Positions 1 through 6,112 of a stretch of 12,198 nucleotides of DNA are shown piece by piece. Location: contig CAZVBH010000070.1 of assembly GCA_964625275.1 (NCBI GenBank), positions 1 to 12,198 of the forward strand. Direction: 5' to 3'. Within the stretch, counting starts at the first letter, position 1, and every line of letters begins with the position of its first letter. Source of the DNA: UBA3775 sp964625275. GTDB lineage: Bacteria > Bacillota > Clostridia > Lachnospirales > Lachnospiraceae. Below the pieces are notes generated by a model. The model worked only from the letters and a program-made list of their open reading frames with translations. It was not told the origin of the DNA and did not search any database. The position numbers and the translations under genes were made by a program.

Positions 1-602
1 TCACCTACTGAAGTAACAGCGCTTCCGTTTGTAATATTGGTTATCATTTTTAAGGCTTCCTCCACACGCTCCGGTGTGACACATAAATCAAACTCTACAT
101 TTTCAGTATAGACCAGCTTTGTGATAACAAAACCCTGATTTGCTGCCCAATTGGAAATTTTGCCATGGCTTGAGTAATCAGTCCGTACATTTATCGGCAC
201 ATACCTTGCCAGCTCATAAATTTCACATTCCTCAATAGCCAGCTTAACGGCGTCTCCATAGGCTCTGACAAGTCCGCCTGTACCCAAAAGAATGCCACCG
301 AAATATCTCGTAACAACAACACAGACATTGTGTATGTCAGATTTTTTTAGAATGTCAAGCATAGGTCTGCCGGCAGTATGAGCAGGCTCACCATCATCCG
401 AGCAGTGAACAAATTCATCCGCAGGTCCTACTATATAGGCATAGCAATTGTGCCTTGCATCATAATTCTTCTTCTTAATGGATTCTATATATGAAAGAGC
501 CTCTTCCTCTGTTTCCACAGGAAAAATATTGGCTATAAAACGCGATTTTTTCTCTACAAGCTCTGCCTGTGCAGGTCTTCTAATAAATTTTAAATTGCCC
601 AT
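1..602 (-). CDS. YigZ/IMPACT (UPF0029) family protein, 3' end cut by window edge
   Basis: About 200 residues are visible, reading leftward from an ATG at 602 and running off base 1. Family members are usually a little over 200 aa, so only the last few residues should be missing. The N-terminal half carries the family signature: RHNCYAY, then CSDDGEPAHTAGRPML, then VVTRYFGGILLGTGGLVRAY. The C-terminal part (from about residue 135) would be the small DUF1949-type ferredoxin-like domain. The start is supported by AAGGAG seven bases upstream (rc of 607-612). The biochemical role of bacterial YigZ proteins is not settled; eukaryotic IMPACT modulates Gcn2 signalling, and nucleic-acid or ribosome binding has been suggested from structure. 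No promoter of its own was convincing, so it may be co-transcribed with the DUF4250 gene upstream on the same strand. The family call is secure; the function is not. Confidence 0.9.
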   Translation of the reverse strand, partial: MGNLKFIRRPAQAELVEKKSRFIANIFPVETEEEALSYIESIKKKNYDARHNCYAYIVGPADEFVHCSDDGEPAHTAGRPMLDILKKSDIHNVCVVVTRYFGGILLGTGGLVRAYGDAVKLAIEECEIYELARYVPINVRTDYSSHGKISNWAANQGFVITKLVYTENVEFDLCVTPERVEEALKMITNITNGSAVTSVG

Positions 603-683
603 GAGTCTCCTTAAAGTAGTTTAAAGCTTTATATTTTGCCTAGTGTTCTTTCGCACTTTAACCAGTGTTTCTTCATACTTTGC

Positions 684-712
684 TTGACAAAAGAATTTAA
701 ATAAAATATTAT
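684..712 (+). promoter_or_regulatory. Candidate sigma-A promoter pointing into the 3' end of the DUF4250 gene
   Basis: TTGACA (684-689), a 17-bp gap and TATTAT (707-712) lie on the plus strand. No plus-strand gene starts before rarA at 1029, and the DUF4250 gene lies directly downstream on the opposite strand. If active, it would make an antisense transcript or a long rarA leader. The region is very A+T-rich, so a chance match is possible. Confidence 0.35.
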
Positions 713-885
713 CATTTAAATTGGTTCAATTCTTTTTTATAGACATAGTTTACCTTTTTTAAGGTATTGATGATATCTGAAGCCTCAACGTCCTCAGCTC
801 TTGCAAATTCTTCAAGGGTCGGATAATTATCCCTAAGCTGAGTGTTGACATAGCTTACCAGCAGTATTGGATCTTTAGGTAACAT
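712..885 (-). CDS. DUF4250 domain small protein (57 aa)
   Basis: The 57-aa product starts MLPKDPILLVSYVNTQLRD and ends in NQFK, matching the small clostridial DUF4250 family as I recall it (LPKDP near the start, LVNTKLRD-like segment, short helical body, NQFK-type tail). Function unknown. It is soluble and highly charged, with a helix-turn-helix-like spacing (YPTLEEFARAEDVEASDIINTLKK) that could suggest a small DNA-binding fold, but that is only an inference. I use the ATG at 885 rather than the one at 897: TGGAGG sits five bases upstream of 885 and includes part of the 897 ATG, so the upstream codon is inside the ribosome binding site. A good promoter (935-963) lies just upstream. The yigZ-like gene follows 110 bp downstream on the same strand. 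Confidence 0.75.
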   Translation of the reverse strand: MLPKDPILLVSYVNTQLRDNYPTLEEFARAEDVEASDIINTLKKVNYVYKKELNQFK

Positions 886-898
886 ATAAACCTCCATA

Positions 899-927
899 TT
901 GTATATAAATAAACCTAATGTTATAAT
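899..927 (+). promoter_or_regulatory. Candidate promoter for the rarA operon
   Basis: TTGTAT (899-904), 17 bp, perfect TATAAT (922-927) on the plus strand. It interleaves with the DUF4250 promoter on the other strand, making a compact divergent promoter pair. The leader to rarA would be about 95 nt. Confidence 0.55.
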
Positions 928-934
928 ATGCTTC

Positions 935-963
935 AGTATAACTTAAAAGCTGACATATTTCAA
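935..963 (-). promoter_or_regulatory. Promoter for the DUF4250 gene
   Basis: On the minus strand TTGAAA (963-958), 17 bp, TATACT (940-935). The predicted transcript starts near 928, giving a leader of about 43 nt before the ATG at 885. Confidence 0.6.
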
Positions 964-992
964 TAAGCTGCTGACATTAAGCCTTAATCTTT

Positions 993-1013
993 GACTTCCC
1001 AAGAAGTCTTTTT
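993..1013 (+). terminator. Short hairpin plus T-run in the rarA leader (possible attenuator)
   Basis: GACTTC (993-998), loop CCAA, GAAGTC (1003-1008), then five T (1009-1013), immediately before the rarA ribosome binding site GAGGAG. The shape is that of an intrinsic terminator, but the stem is only six pairs, so it would be leaky at most. Confidence 0.3.
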
Positions 1014-1028
1014 GATGAGGAGTACAAA

Positions 1029-2363
1029 ATGGATTTATTTGATTATATGCGTGAAACTAAGAAAGAAAAGGAGTCTCCGCTTGCCTCAAGAATGCGTCCA
1101 AAGAAAATTGAGGATGTCGTAGGACAGGAGCACATCTTAGGCAGTGATAAGCTGCTTACTCGTGCAATAAAAGCTGACAAGCTCAGCTCAATCATTTTTT
1201 ATGGACCGCCGGGAACCGGAAAGACGACTCTTGCCAAGGTAATTGCCGAGACCACGAGTGCCGAGTTTACCCAGTTAAATGCAACGGTATCCGGCAAAAA
1301 GGACATGGAAGAGGTTGTCGAAAATGCAAAGTCTGCACTTGGAATGTATGACAGGAGAACAATCCTTTTTATAGATGAGATACACCGCTTTAACAAAGCT
1401 CAGCAGGATTATCTTCTTCCGTTCGTAGAGGATGGAACGATAATTTTAATCGGTGCAACTACGGAAAATCCGTATTTTGAAGTAAATAACGCTTTGGTGA
1501 GCCGCTCAATTATTTTTGAGCTAAGGCCTCTTTCAAAGGAAAATATAAAGACACTCATAATGCGTGCAATTACAGACAAGGACAAAGGAATGGCAGTTTA
1601 TAAGCCGGTAATAGATGACGATGCTCTTGAGTTTTTGGCAGATGTTTCCAATGGAGATGCCAGAAATGCACTTAATGCAATCGAACTCGGAATCCTTACC
1701 ACAAAGCCTGCTGAGGACGGAGCTGTTCACATAACAATGGACGTTGCCATGGAGTGTATTCAGAAGCGTGCGGCACGCTACGACAAAGACGGAGATAATC
1801 ACTATGATACTATTTCTGCCTTTATTAAAAGTATGCGAGGCTCTGACATAGATGCAGCAATCTATTATCTCGCAAGAATGCTCTATTCAGGCGAGGATGT
1901 GCGTTTTATAAGCAGAAGAATCATGATTTGTGCCTCGGAGGATGTTGGAAATGCAGACCCGATGGCTTTAGTGGTTGCAACCTCGGCCGCTCAGGCAGTT
2001 GAGAGAATAGGCATGCCTGAGGCCCAGATAATTCTTTCCCAGGCTGTAGCTTATGTGGCAGGTGCACCTAAGAGCAATGCCTCTAATAATGCAATTGCGG
2101 CTGCAATGGAAGCAGTAAGAACCAAAAGACCCGGGGCAATTCCACCATATCTGATGGATGCGCACTATAAAGGTGCAGCAAAGCTTGGTCATGGACTTGA
2201 TTATAAGTACCCACATGATTATAATAATCATTATTGCAGGCAGGAATATATGCCGGAGGGACTTGAGGGGTTGAAGCTTTACGAGCTCAACGAACAGGGT
2301 TATGAAAAAACCATTAAAGAGCGTATGGAAAAAATAAGGAGTGAAGCTAAGGAAAATGAGTAA
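1029..2363 (+). CDS. rarA: RarA/MgsA family AAA+ ATPase, replication-associated recombination protein
   Basis: The 444-aa product is a full-length RarA (family about 420-450 aa), a cytosolic clamp-loader-like AAA+ ATPase that binds SSB and acts at stalled replication forks. Visible motifs: SRMRPKKIEDVVGQEH (20-35) before the ATPase core; Walker A GPPGTGKT (59-66); Walker B ILFIDE with HRFNKAQQD (112-127); sensor-1 region IGATTENPYFEVNNALVSR (141-159) ending in the arginine finger. The C-terminal half holds the tetramerisation region seen in RarA, WRNIP1 and Mgs1, including SEDVGNADP, GAPKSNA and YKYPHDY. GAGGAG lies 10 bases before the ATG. The stop codon overlaps the next gene, so it heads a three-gene operon. 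No odd or missing residues were seen. Confidence 0.95.
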   Translation: MDLFDYMRETKKEKESPLASRMRPKKIEDVVGQEHILGSDKLLTRAIKADKLSSIIFYGPPGTGKTTLAKVIAETTSAEFTQLNATVSGKKDMEEVVENAKSALGMYDRRTILFIDEIHRFNKAQQDYLLPFVEDGTIILIGATTENPYFEVNNALVSRSIIFELRPLSKENIKTLIMRAITDKDKGMAVYKPVIDDDALEFLADVSNGDARNALNAIELGILTTKPAEDGAVHITMDVAMECIQKRAARYDKDGDNHYDTISAFIKSMRGSDIDAAIYYLARMLYSGEDVRFISRRIMICASEDVGNADPMALVVATSAAQAVERIGMPEAQIILSQAVAYVAGAPKSNASNNAIAAAMEAVRTKRPGAIPPYLMDAHYKGAAKLGHGLDYKYPHDYNNHYCRQEYMPEGLEGLKLYELNEQGYEKTIKERMEKIRSEAKENE

Positions 2364-2622
2364 AAATCAGGAAGCAAAAACGAGCAAATTCAAACAGGTC
2401 ATGGCAATTATAGCCATTGCTCTGATTGTAGTTTTTATAATAGCAGCCTGCGTTTGTGTTGCCTTTGGCAATATGCAGCTAATGATTGCCTCTCTTTTCT
2501 GTCTGGTTGCCGTTCCAATAATGATTTATTTCTTTATCTGGATTTATGATTCGGCACACAGATATGATAAGATTGAAGAAGCTGAAAACGAGATGGGTAG
2601 TGAGGGGAATAATGTCAAGTAA
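2356..2622 (+). CDS. Small membrane protein with two predicted helices (88 aa)
   Basis: Not recognised. From the ATG at 2356 the protein has a short basic N-terminus, a first hydrophobic segment (about residues 15-38, rich in Ile/Val/Ala), a short turn (GNMQ), a second segment (about 42-66, ending in FFIWIY), and a charged acidic tail. The likely topology is both ends in the cytoplasm. I prefer the ATG at 2356 over the upstream GTG at 2341: AAGG precedes the ATG, though only three bases away, while the GTG abuts its would-be binding site. It overlaps the end of rarA by 8 bp and the next gene by 11 bp, which implies translational coupling. It may work with the membrane-anchored DUF6273 protein after it, but nothing in the sequence shows how. 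Confidence 0.75.
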   Translation: MSKNQEAKTSKFKQVMAIIAIALIVVFIIAACVCVAFGNMQLMIASLFCLVAVPIMIYFFIWIYDSAHRYDKIEEAENEMGSEGNNVK

Positions 2623-3535
2623 CATGGATGATGATAAGGACGATAAGATTGTAGATTTTACCGGCTACAAAAGAAAAAAGGCGGGCGAGAATGCTGTTAA
2701 TAGCTTCATAATAGAAATTGCACTTGTATTCATAATCCTGGCTGTAATTGTCGGTGCCTTTTGGCTTAGAAACCGGTCTGTTTCAAATAGTAACAATAAA
2801 TCTTACGAGGAGCCGGTTGCAACGGCAGCGGATTCTTTGGAGACTGAAGCCGACCCTCAGTATGACTGGTGGGATGAACGAGACACCACAGAGGCCGTAA
2901 CAATAGCTACCTCAGGTGATGCCGAGCAACAAAATGAGTATGACATAGGCACCAGAGTTCTTTTTGGAACCTACCCACAGGGCGCAAATGGTGAAATTGA
3001 AGCTCTGTCCTGGCAGGTGCTCGACAAAGATGATGACTATGCATTATTGGTTTCCGAGTATGTGCTTGATACTCAGGCCTTTAGTTCAGCCGGTGTGATT
3101 CAATGGGAAAACAGTGAATTACGTGCCTGGCTTAACGATAAATTTTACAATCAGGCATTTTCATCAGAAGAAAAAACAGCTATAATGTGTTTTGAAATTG
3201 AAAATGAAGACAATTCAATGTATAATACCAGTGGTGGACACGATACGGACGATTTTGTTTTCTTATTGAGTCTTGAAGATACAGAGGATTATTCTGATAT
3301 TTTGCTTACCCAGTGTCGTGCAACACCTTATGCTGAAAAGAAAGGTCTTACAGCCAGCTCTAATATTTATACAACCTACTGGCTTAGAAGTCCGGGAAGC
3401 TCAGACCTAACAGATTCAGAGCCGGGCTATGCGGCAACTATTGATTCAACCGGAGCCGTCAAGTATTATGGCAATGATTCCACCTATGAAAATATAGGCG
3501 TGCGTCCTGCCATTTGGATTAAAATTTCAGAATAA
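2612..3535 (+). CDS. Membrane-anchored DUF6273 domain protein (307 aa)
   Basis: Starting at the ATG at 2612 (GAGGGG four to six bases upstream), the protein has an acidic/basic cytosolic stretch (1-30), one transmembrane helix (about 31-52), an acidic low-complexity linker (about 55-110), and a C-terminal domain (about 110-305). That domain shows the DUF6273 pattern: VLFGTYPQ, WQVLDKDDDYALLVSEYVLD, WENSELRAWLNDKFYNQAFSSEE, FLLSLED, YWLRSPG and GVRPAIWI. Such domains are common in Lachnospiraceae surface or secreted proteins; their function is unknown, with some resemblance to lectin-like or formylglycine-enzyme-like folds. A longer reading from 2546 exists in the same frame but has no ribosome binding site and would overlap the previous gene by 77 bp. 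Last gene of the rarA operon; no T-tailed terminator follows. Confidence 0.85.
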   Translation: MSSNMDDDKDDKIVDFTGYKRKKAGENAVNSFIIEIALVFIILAVIVGAFWLRNRSVSNSNNKSYEEPVATAADSLETEADPQYDWWDERDTTEAVTIATSGDAEQQNEYDIGTRVLFGTYPQGANGEIEALSWQVLDKDDDYALLVSEYVLDTQAFSSAGVIQWENSELRAWLNDKFYNQAFSSEEKTAIMCFEIENEDNSMYNTSGGHDTDDFVFLLSLEDTEDYSDILLTQCRATPYAEKKGLTASSNIYTTYWLRSPGSSDLTDSEPGYAATIDSTGAVKYYGNDSTYENIGVRPAIWIKISE

Positions 3536-3546
3536 AAGATTTTATT

Positions 3547-3604
3547 TTCCCTTATTCTCCGGATGTTTAGGGATGGTTCGGAGAGAGGCTGAAAAGCCTG
3601 GGAA
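3547..3604 (+). ncRNA. Predicted three-way-junction RNA in the SEC-C gene leader
   Basis: Three helices nest neatly: P1 TTCCC (3547-3551) with GGGAA (3600-3604); P2 TCTCCG (3556-3561) with CGGAGA (3579-3584); P3 AGGCT (3586-3590) with AGCCT (3595-3599), closed by a GAAA tetraloop. TCCCT (3548-3552) can pair instead with AGGGA (3569-3573), which would break P1 and P2. There is no T-run, so it is not a simple terminator. I do not recognise it as a known riboswitch class. Confidence 0.4.
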
Positions 3605-3642
3605 TATTAATAAATAAGTCAAAAATTTATGGAGGAATAAAA

Positions 3643-4158
3643 ATGAGTTTACTTTCAGATTGGAGAGACGTAGCGTACTCTGCAGAGATGAACCAGGGAA
3701 AGCAGGGACAGCTTTTCTGGGGAGATTATTTCAATAAGGAGAAGGCTGTTTATGAGCAGCTTTTAGCTGATCCTGATACAGTAGTTACCGGAACAGTTAA
3801 GGAGCTTGCTGAAAAATATGGCATGAAGCTTCAGACCTTTGTAGGCTTCCTTGATGGTATCAATGACAGCTTAAAGGAGCCAAATCCTATTGAAGAAATG
3901 ACAGAGGATACAGTTGTAAACCTTGGCTATGACAAGGAAACTCTCTACAAGAACATGGTGGACTGCCAGGCTGAATGGCTTTATAATCTTCCACAGTGGG
4001 AGCCACTTCTCACAGCAGAAAGAAGAAAAGAGCTCTACAAGGAGCAGAGAAAGTCAGGCACAGTTGTAAAGCCTAAGAAGGTTGGAAGAAATGATCCATG
4101 TCCTTGCGGAAGTGGAAGAAAATATAAGCAGTGTTGTCTTCTCAAAACACAGAGATAG
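3643..4158 (+). CDS. SEC-C motif protein (171 aa)
   Basis: The last 24 residues are a classical SEC-C zinc-binding motif (GRNDPCPCGSGRKYKQCC), with ligands C153, C155, C164 and C165, preceded by a basic linker (KPKKVGR). In SecA the same motif binds SecB and ribosomes; in stand-alone proteins such as this the partner is unknown. The N-terminal domain (about 1-140) is helical and acidic, with a KELAEKYGMKLQTFVGFLDGIND segment that reads like a helix-turn-helix, and I do not assign it to a named family. It is a soluble cytosolic protein. The start is secure: GGAGG eight bases upstream. A folded RNA element (3547-3604) lies in the leader, and a strong terminator (4171-4209) closes the unit. Confidence 0.85.
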   Translation: MSLLSDWRDVAYSAEMNQGKQGQLFWGDYFNKEKAVYEQLLADPDTVVTGTVKELAEKYGMKLQTFVGFLDGINDSLKEPNPIEEMTEDTVVNLGYDKETLYKNMVDCQAEWLYNLPQWEPLLTAERRKELYKEQRKSGTVVKPKKVGRNDPCPCGSGRKYKQCCLLKTQR

Positions 4159-4170
4159 TAATAAAAACTC

Positions 4171-4209
4171 TCTGCTTATGCCATAATAAAGGCATAAGCA
4201 GAATTTTTT
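4171..4209 (+). terminator. Strong intrinsic terminator after the SEC-C gene
   Basis: Perfect 12-bp stem TCTGCTTATGCC (4171-4182) with GGCATAAGCAGA (4191-4202), 8-nt loop, then six T (4204-4209). Confidence 0.92.
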
Positions 4210-4218
4210 GTAAAGCTT

Positions 4219-4276
4219 AGGAGGTCAGTTGCTCCTCATACCAGCTATTGGCAAGAGGGTTTTGCAACCTAATTGA
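4219..4276 (+). promoter_or_regulatory. Perfect SD with a possible 15-codon TTG-start leader ORF
   Basis: AGGAGG (4219-4224) has no ATG or GTG at a usable distance. The only nearby start is TTG at 4229, opening a 15-codon frame that ends with TGA at 4274-4276, five bases before the ATG at 4281 of the next gene. AGGAG (4219-4223) can also pair with CTCCT (4232-4236), hiding the binding site in a hairpin. Either this is a coupled leader peptide, or the original start of the downstream gene has been lost. Confidence 0.35.
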
Positions 4277-4280
4277 GTTT

Positions 4281-4547
4281 ATGAAAAAGCGTGCAAGATA
4301 TGATTCGAAAAAGCTAGGCAAAAGCTCAAGTGGTTCAGAGCATGTTTACAAGGTCAGACGTCGTTTTATTATTTTTGTCTGGCTTGTCGTATGTATAGGC
4401 ATCGGAATGGCGATTTATTTTAACTATTCAGCCAAGAACATGTCAGACACCTCTGCCAAGACCATAACTCTTGATACAGGAGTCACGACGGGCAATGAAT
4501 TAAAGGATGATGTGGCTTTTGGGCCATGGTCACCCCTTTCCTATTGA
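4281..4547 (+). CDS. Unknown one-helix membrane protein (88 aa)
   Basis: Not recognised. From ATG 4281 the protein has a strongly basic N-terminus (MKKRARYDSKKLGKSSS), a second basic patch (KVRRR) directly before a transmembrane helix (about residues 35-54, FIIFVWLVVCIGIGMAIYF), and a Ser/Thr-rich external tail of about 35 residues. This predicts an N-in, C-out bitopic protein. The start is uncertain: the ATG has no good ribosome binding site, the in-frame TTG at 4248 has none either, and a perfect AGGAGG at 4219 serves neither directly. Translation may be coupled to the short TTG frame at 4229-4276. It follows a strong terminator with no clear promoter of its own, so it may be poorly expressed or decaying. 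Its stop codon lies inside the promoter of the malic enzyme gene. Confidence 0.55.
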   Translation: MKKRARYDSKKLGKSSSGSEHVYKVRRRFIIFVWLVVCIGIGMAIYFNYSAKNMSDTSAKTITLDTGVTTGNELKDDVAFGPWSPLSY

Positions 4548-4572
4548 CTATACGTGAAAAAACCTGTATGAT
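4544..4572 (+). promoter_or_regulatory. Promoter of the malic enzyme gene
   Basis: TTGACT (4544-4549), 17 bp, TATGAT (4567-4572). Transcription should begin near 4579, at the 5' edge of a folded leader of about 140 nt. The -35 box overlaps the stop codon of the upstream gene. Confidence 0.75.
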
Positions 4573-4577
4573 GGAAA

Positions 4578-4695
4578 GGCTGTTTAACCTTATAAGAAAA
4601 GCTGTTGATTTATGATGCTTTGAAATTTTCTGATTTTTAAACCTTTAAGGTTAAAAGCTTAGCTGCAGCCTTTAATCTGTTAATTAAAGGCTGTA
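4578..4695 (+). ncRNA. Structured leader RNA of the malic enzyme gene
   Basis: Helix 1: TTTAACCTTA (4583-4592) pairs perfectly over 10 bp with TAAGGTTAAA (4646-4655), extended by GGCT/AGCT (4578-4581 with 4656-4659) past one bulged G. Helix 2: CAGCCTTTAAT (4666-4676) with ATTAAAGGCTG (4683-4693), extended to 13 pairs with 4664-4665/4694-4695, 11 bases before the AAGGGG binding site. A local hairpin AACCT/AGGTT (around 4640-4652) competes with helix 1. No T-run follows helix 2, so control by termination is not obvious. Class unknown. Confidence 0.5.
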
Positions 4696-4720
4696 ATAAA
4701 AAGATAAGGGGTATATCGAA

Positions 4721-5896
4721 ATGGATTATGCTAAAGAATCCCTCAGACTTCACGAGGAGTGGAAGGGAAAAATTGAAGTAGTGAACAGAGTTCCTGTTCA
4801 GTCAAAGGAAGATTTGGCATTGGCTTACACACCCGGTGTTGCACAGCCATGTCTTGAAATTCAGAAGGACGTTGAGAAGAGCTATGAGCTCACAAGACGT
4901 CACAATATGTGCCTTGTTGTAACTGATGGTACAGCAGTTTTAGGTCTCGGAGATATCGGACCTGAAGCAGGTATGCCGGTTATGGAAGGAAAGTGTGTTT
5001 TATTTAAGGCATTTGGAGATGTTGATGCATTTCCTTTATGTATAAAGAGTAAGGATGTTGACGAAATTGTCAACACAATCTATATGATTTCAGGCTCCTT
5101 TGCCGGAGTAAATCTTGAAGACATTTCAGCTCCAAGATGCTTTGAAATCGAAAGAAAGCTCAAGGAAAAATGTGATATTCCTATTTTCCATGATGACCAG
5201 CATGGTACTGCAATAATTACTCTTGCAGGACTTACAAATGCATTAAAGGTTGTTGGAAAGAAAAAAGAGGATGTTAAGATTGTTGTTAATGGAGCAGGTG
5301 CTGCAGCTATCTCAATCACAAGACTTCTTCTTACTGCAGGCTTTAAGGATATTACTCTTTGCGACAGAACAGGAGCAATCTATGAAGGTCGTGAAAAGGG
5401 TATGAATCCTGTAAAGGAAGATATGGCAAAGCTTACTAACCTTTCAAAGAAGGAAGGACAGCTTTCAGACATTATCGTAGGAGCAGACGTATTTATCGGT
5501 GTTTCAGCACCGGGTGCACTTACAACAGAAATGGTTAAGACAATGGCTAAGGATGCCATCGTATTTGCATGTGCAAATCCTACTCCTGAAATTTTCCCTG
5601 ATGAAGCAAAGGCAGGCGGAGCTAAGGTTGTAGCAACCGGCCGTTCAGATTTCCCTAATCAGGTAAATAACGTACTCGCTTTCCCTGGAATTTTCAGAGG
5701 AGCTTTCGATGTGCGTGCAAAAGACATAAATGATGAAATGAAGCTTGCTGCAGCAAAGGCACTTGCAGATTTCATTAGTGACGATGAGCTTAATGAAGAC
5801 AATATTATTCCTCCTGCTTTCGCAGAGGGAGTTGGCAAGGCAGTTGCAAAGGCAGTTGCAGAAGCAGCAATTAGAACCGGAGTTGCAAGAGTATAA
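4721..5896 (+). CDS. Malic enzyme (oxaloacetate-decarboxylating malate dehydrogenase)
   Basis: Converts malate plus NAD(P)+ to pyruvate, CO2 and NAD(P)H in the cytosol. The 391-aa protein is the short bacterial form, about 390 aa, without the C-terminal phosphotransacetylase-like domain of MaeB. Visible features: YTPGVA with the catalytic Tyr36; TDGTAVLGLGDIGPEAGMPVMEGK with catalytic Lys91; metal-binding NLED (Glu133-Asp134) and HDD (Asp158); nucleotide-binding GAGAAA (191-196) in the Rossmann domain; CANPTPEIFP (284-293) and SDFPNQVNN (309-317) at the active site. The cofactor preference cannot be read safely. AAGGGG lies nine bases before the ATG. It is a single-gene unit with its own strong promoter, a folded leader and a terminator at 5957-6026, which suggests expression controlled separately from its neighbours. 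Confidence 0.95.
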   Translation: MDYAKESLRLHEEWKGKIEVVNRVPVQSKEDLALAYTPGVAQPCLEIQKDVEKSYELTRRHNMCLVVTDGTAVLGLGDIGPEAGMPVMEGKCVLFKAFGDVDAFPLCIKSKDVDEIVNTIYMISGSFAGVNLEDISAPRCFEIERKLKEKCDIPIFHDDQHGTAIITLAGLTNALKVVGKKKEDVKIVVNGAGAAAISITRLLLTAGFKDITLCDRTGAIYEGREKGMNPVKEDMAKLTNLSKKEGQLSDIIVGADVFIGVSAPGALTTEMVKTMAKDAIVFACANPTPEIFPDEAKAGGAKVVATGRSDFPNQVNNVLAFPGIFRGAFDVRAKDINDEMKLAAAKALADFISDDELNEDNIIPPAFAEGVGKAVAKAVAEAAIRTGVARV

Positions 5897-5956
5897 TCGG
5901 TTAATTATTGATTTCGCGCCGCTAAGGCTGATTGCAGGCTGAATATTGATGATCAG

Positions 5957-6026
5957 AGTCTACGGATTGTTATATGCGGGCTGCTTTAAGGCAGTTATGC
6001 AGATATAAGAATCTGTAGACTTTTTT
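5957..6026 (+). terminator. Branched intrinsic terminator after malic enzyme
   Basis: AGTCTACGGATT (5957-5968) pairs over 12 bp (one G-U) with AATCTGTAGACT (6010-6021), followed by a six-T tract (6021-6026). The long inner region holds a second hairpin, CTGC (5981-5984) with GCAG (5991-5994), and flanking pairs. Confidence 0.8.
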
Positions 6027-6031
6027 GTTAA
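5998..6031 (+). repeat. Direct repeat copy A (3' arm of the terminator)
   Basis: A 34-nt segment starting TGCAGATATAAG and ending TTTTTTGTTAA recurs at 6069-6101 with one substitution and one T fewer. This copy is the 3' arm of the malic enzyme terminator. Confidence 0.9.
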
Positions 6032-6068
6032 TGATAGCATTGTATTTGTCTACTAAATCATCATGTTC

Positions 6069-6101
6069 TGCAAATATAAGAATCTGTAGACTTTTTGTTA
6101 A
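6069..6101 (+). repeat. Direct repeat copy B, adjoining the esterase ribosome binding site
   Basis: Starts TGCAAATATAAG and ends TTTTTGTTAA. Its GTAGAC (6086-6091) can still pair with GTCTAC (6048-6053), but over only six pairs and a 32-nt loop, followed by five T. It reads as a weakened second terminator directly before AGGGAG (6101-6106) of the next gene, probably by partial duplication. Confidence 0.85.
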
Positions 6102-6112
6102 GGGAGATTACC

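Noticed and set aside
1199..2231. Minus-strand open frames inside rarA
   Set aside because: They have no ribosome binding sites or recognisable products and are shadows of the strongly conserved rarA frame.
5745..5942. Glutamine-rich 65-aa frame at the end of malic enzyme
   Set aside because: It is a frame-shifted shadow of the Ala/Lys-rich C-terminus of malic enzyme.
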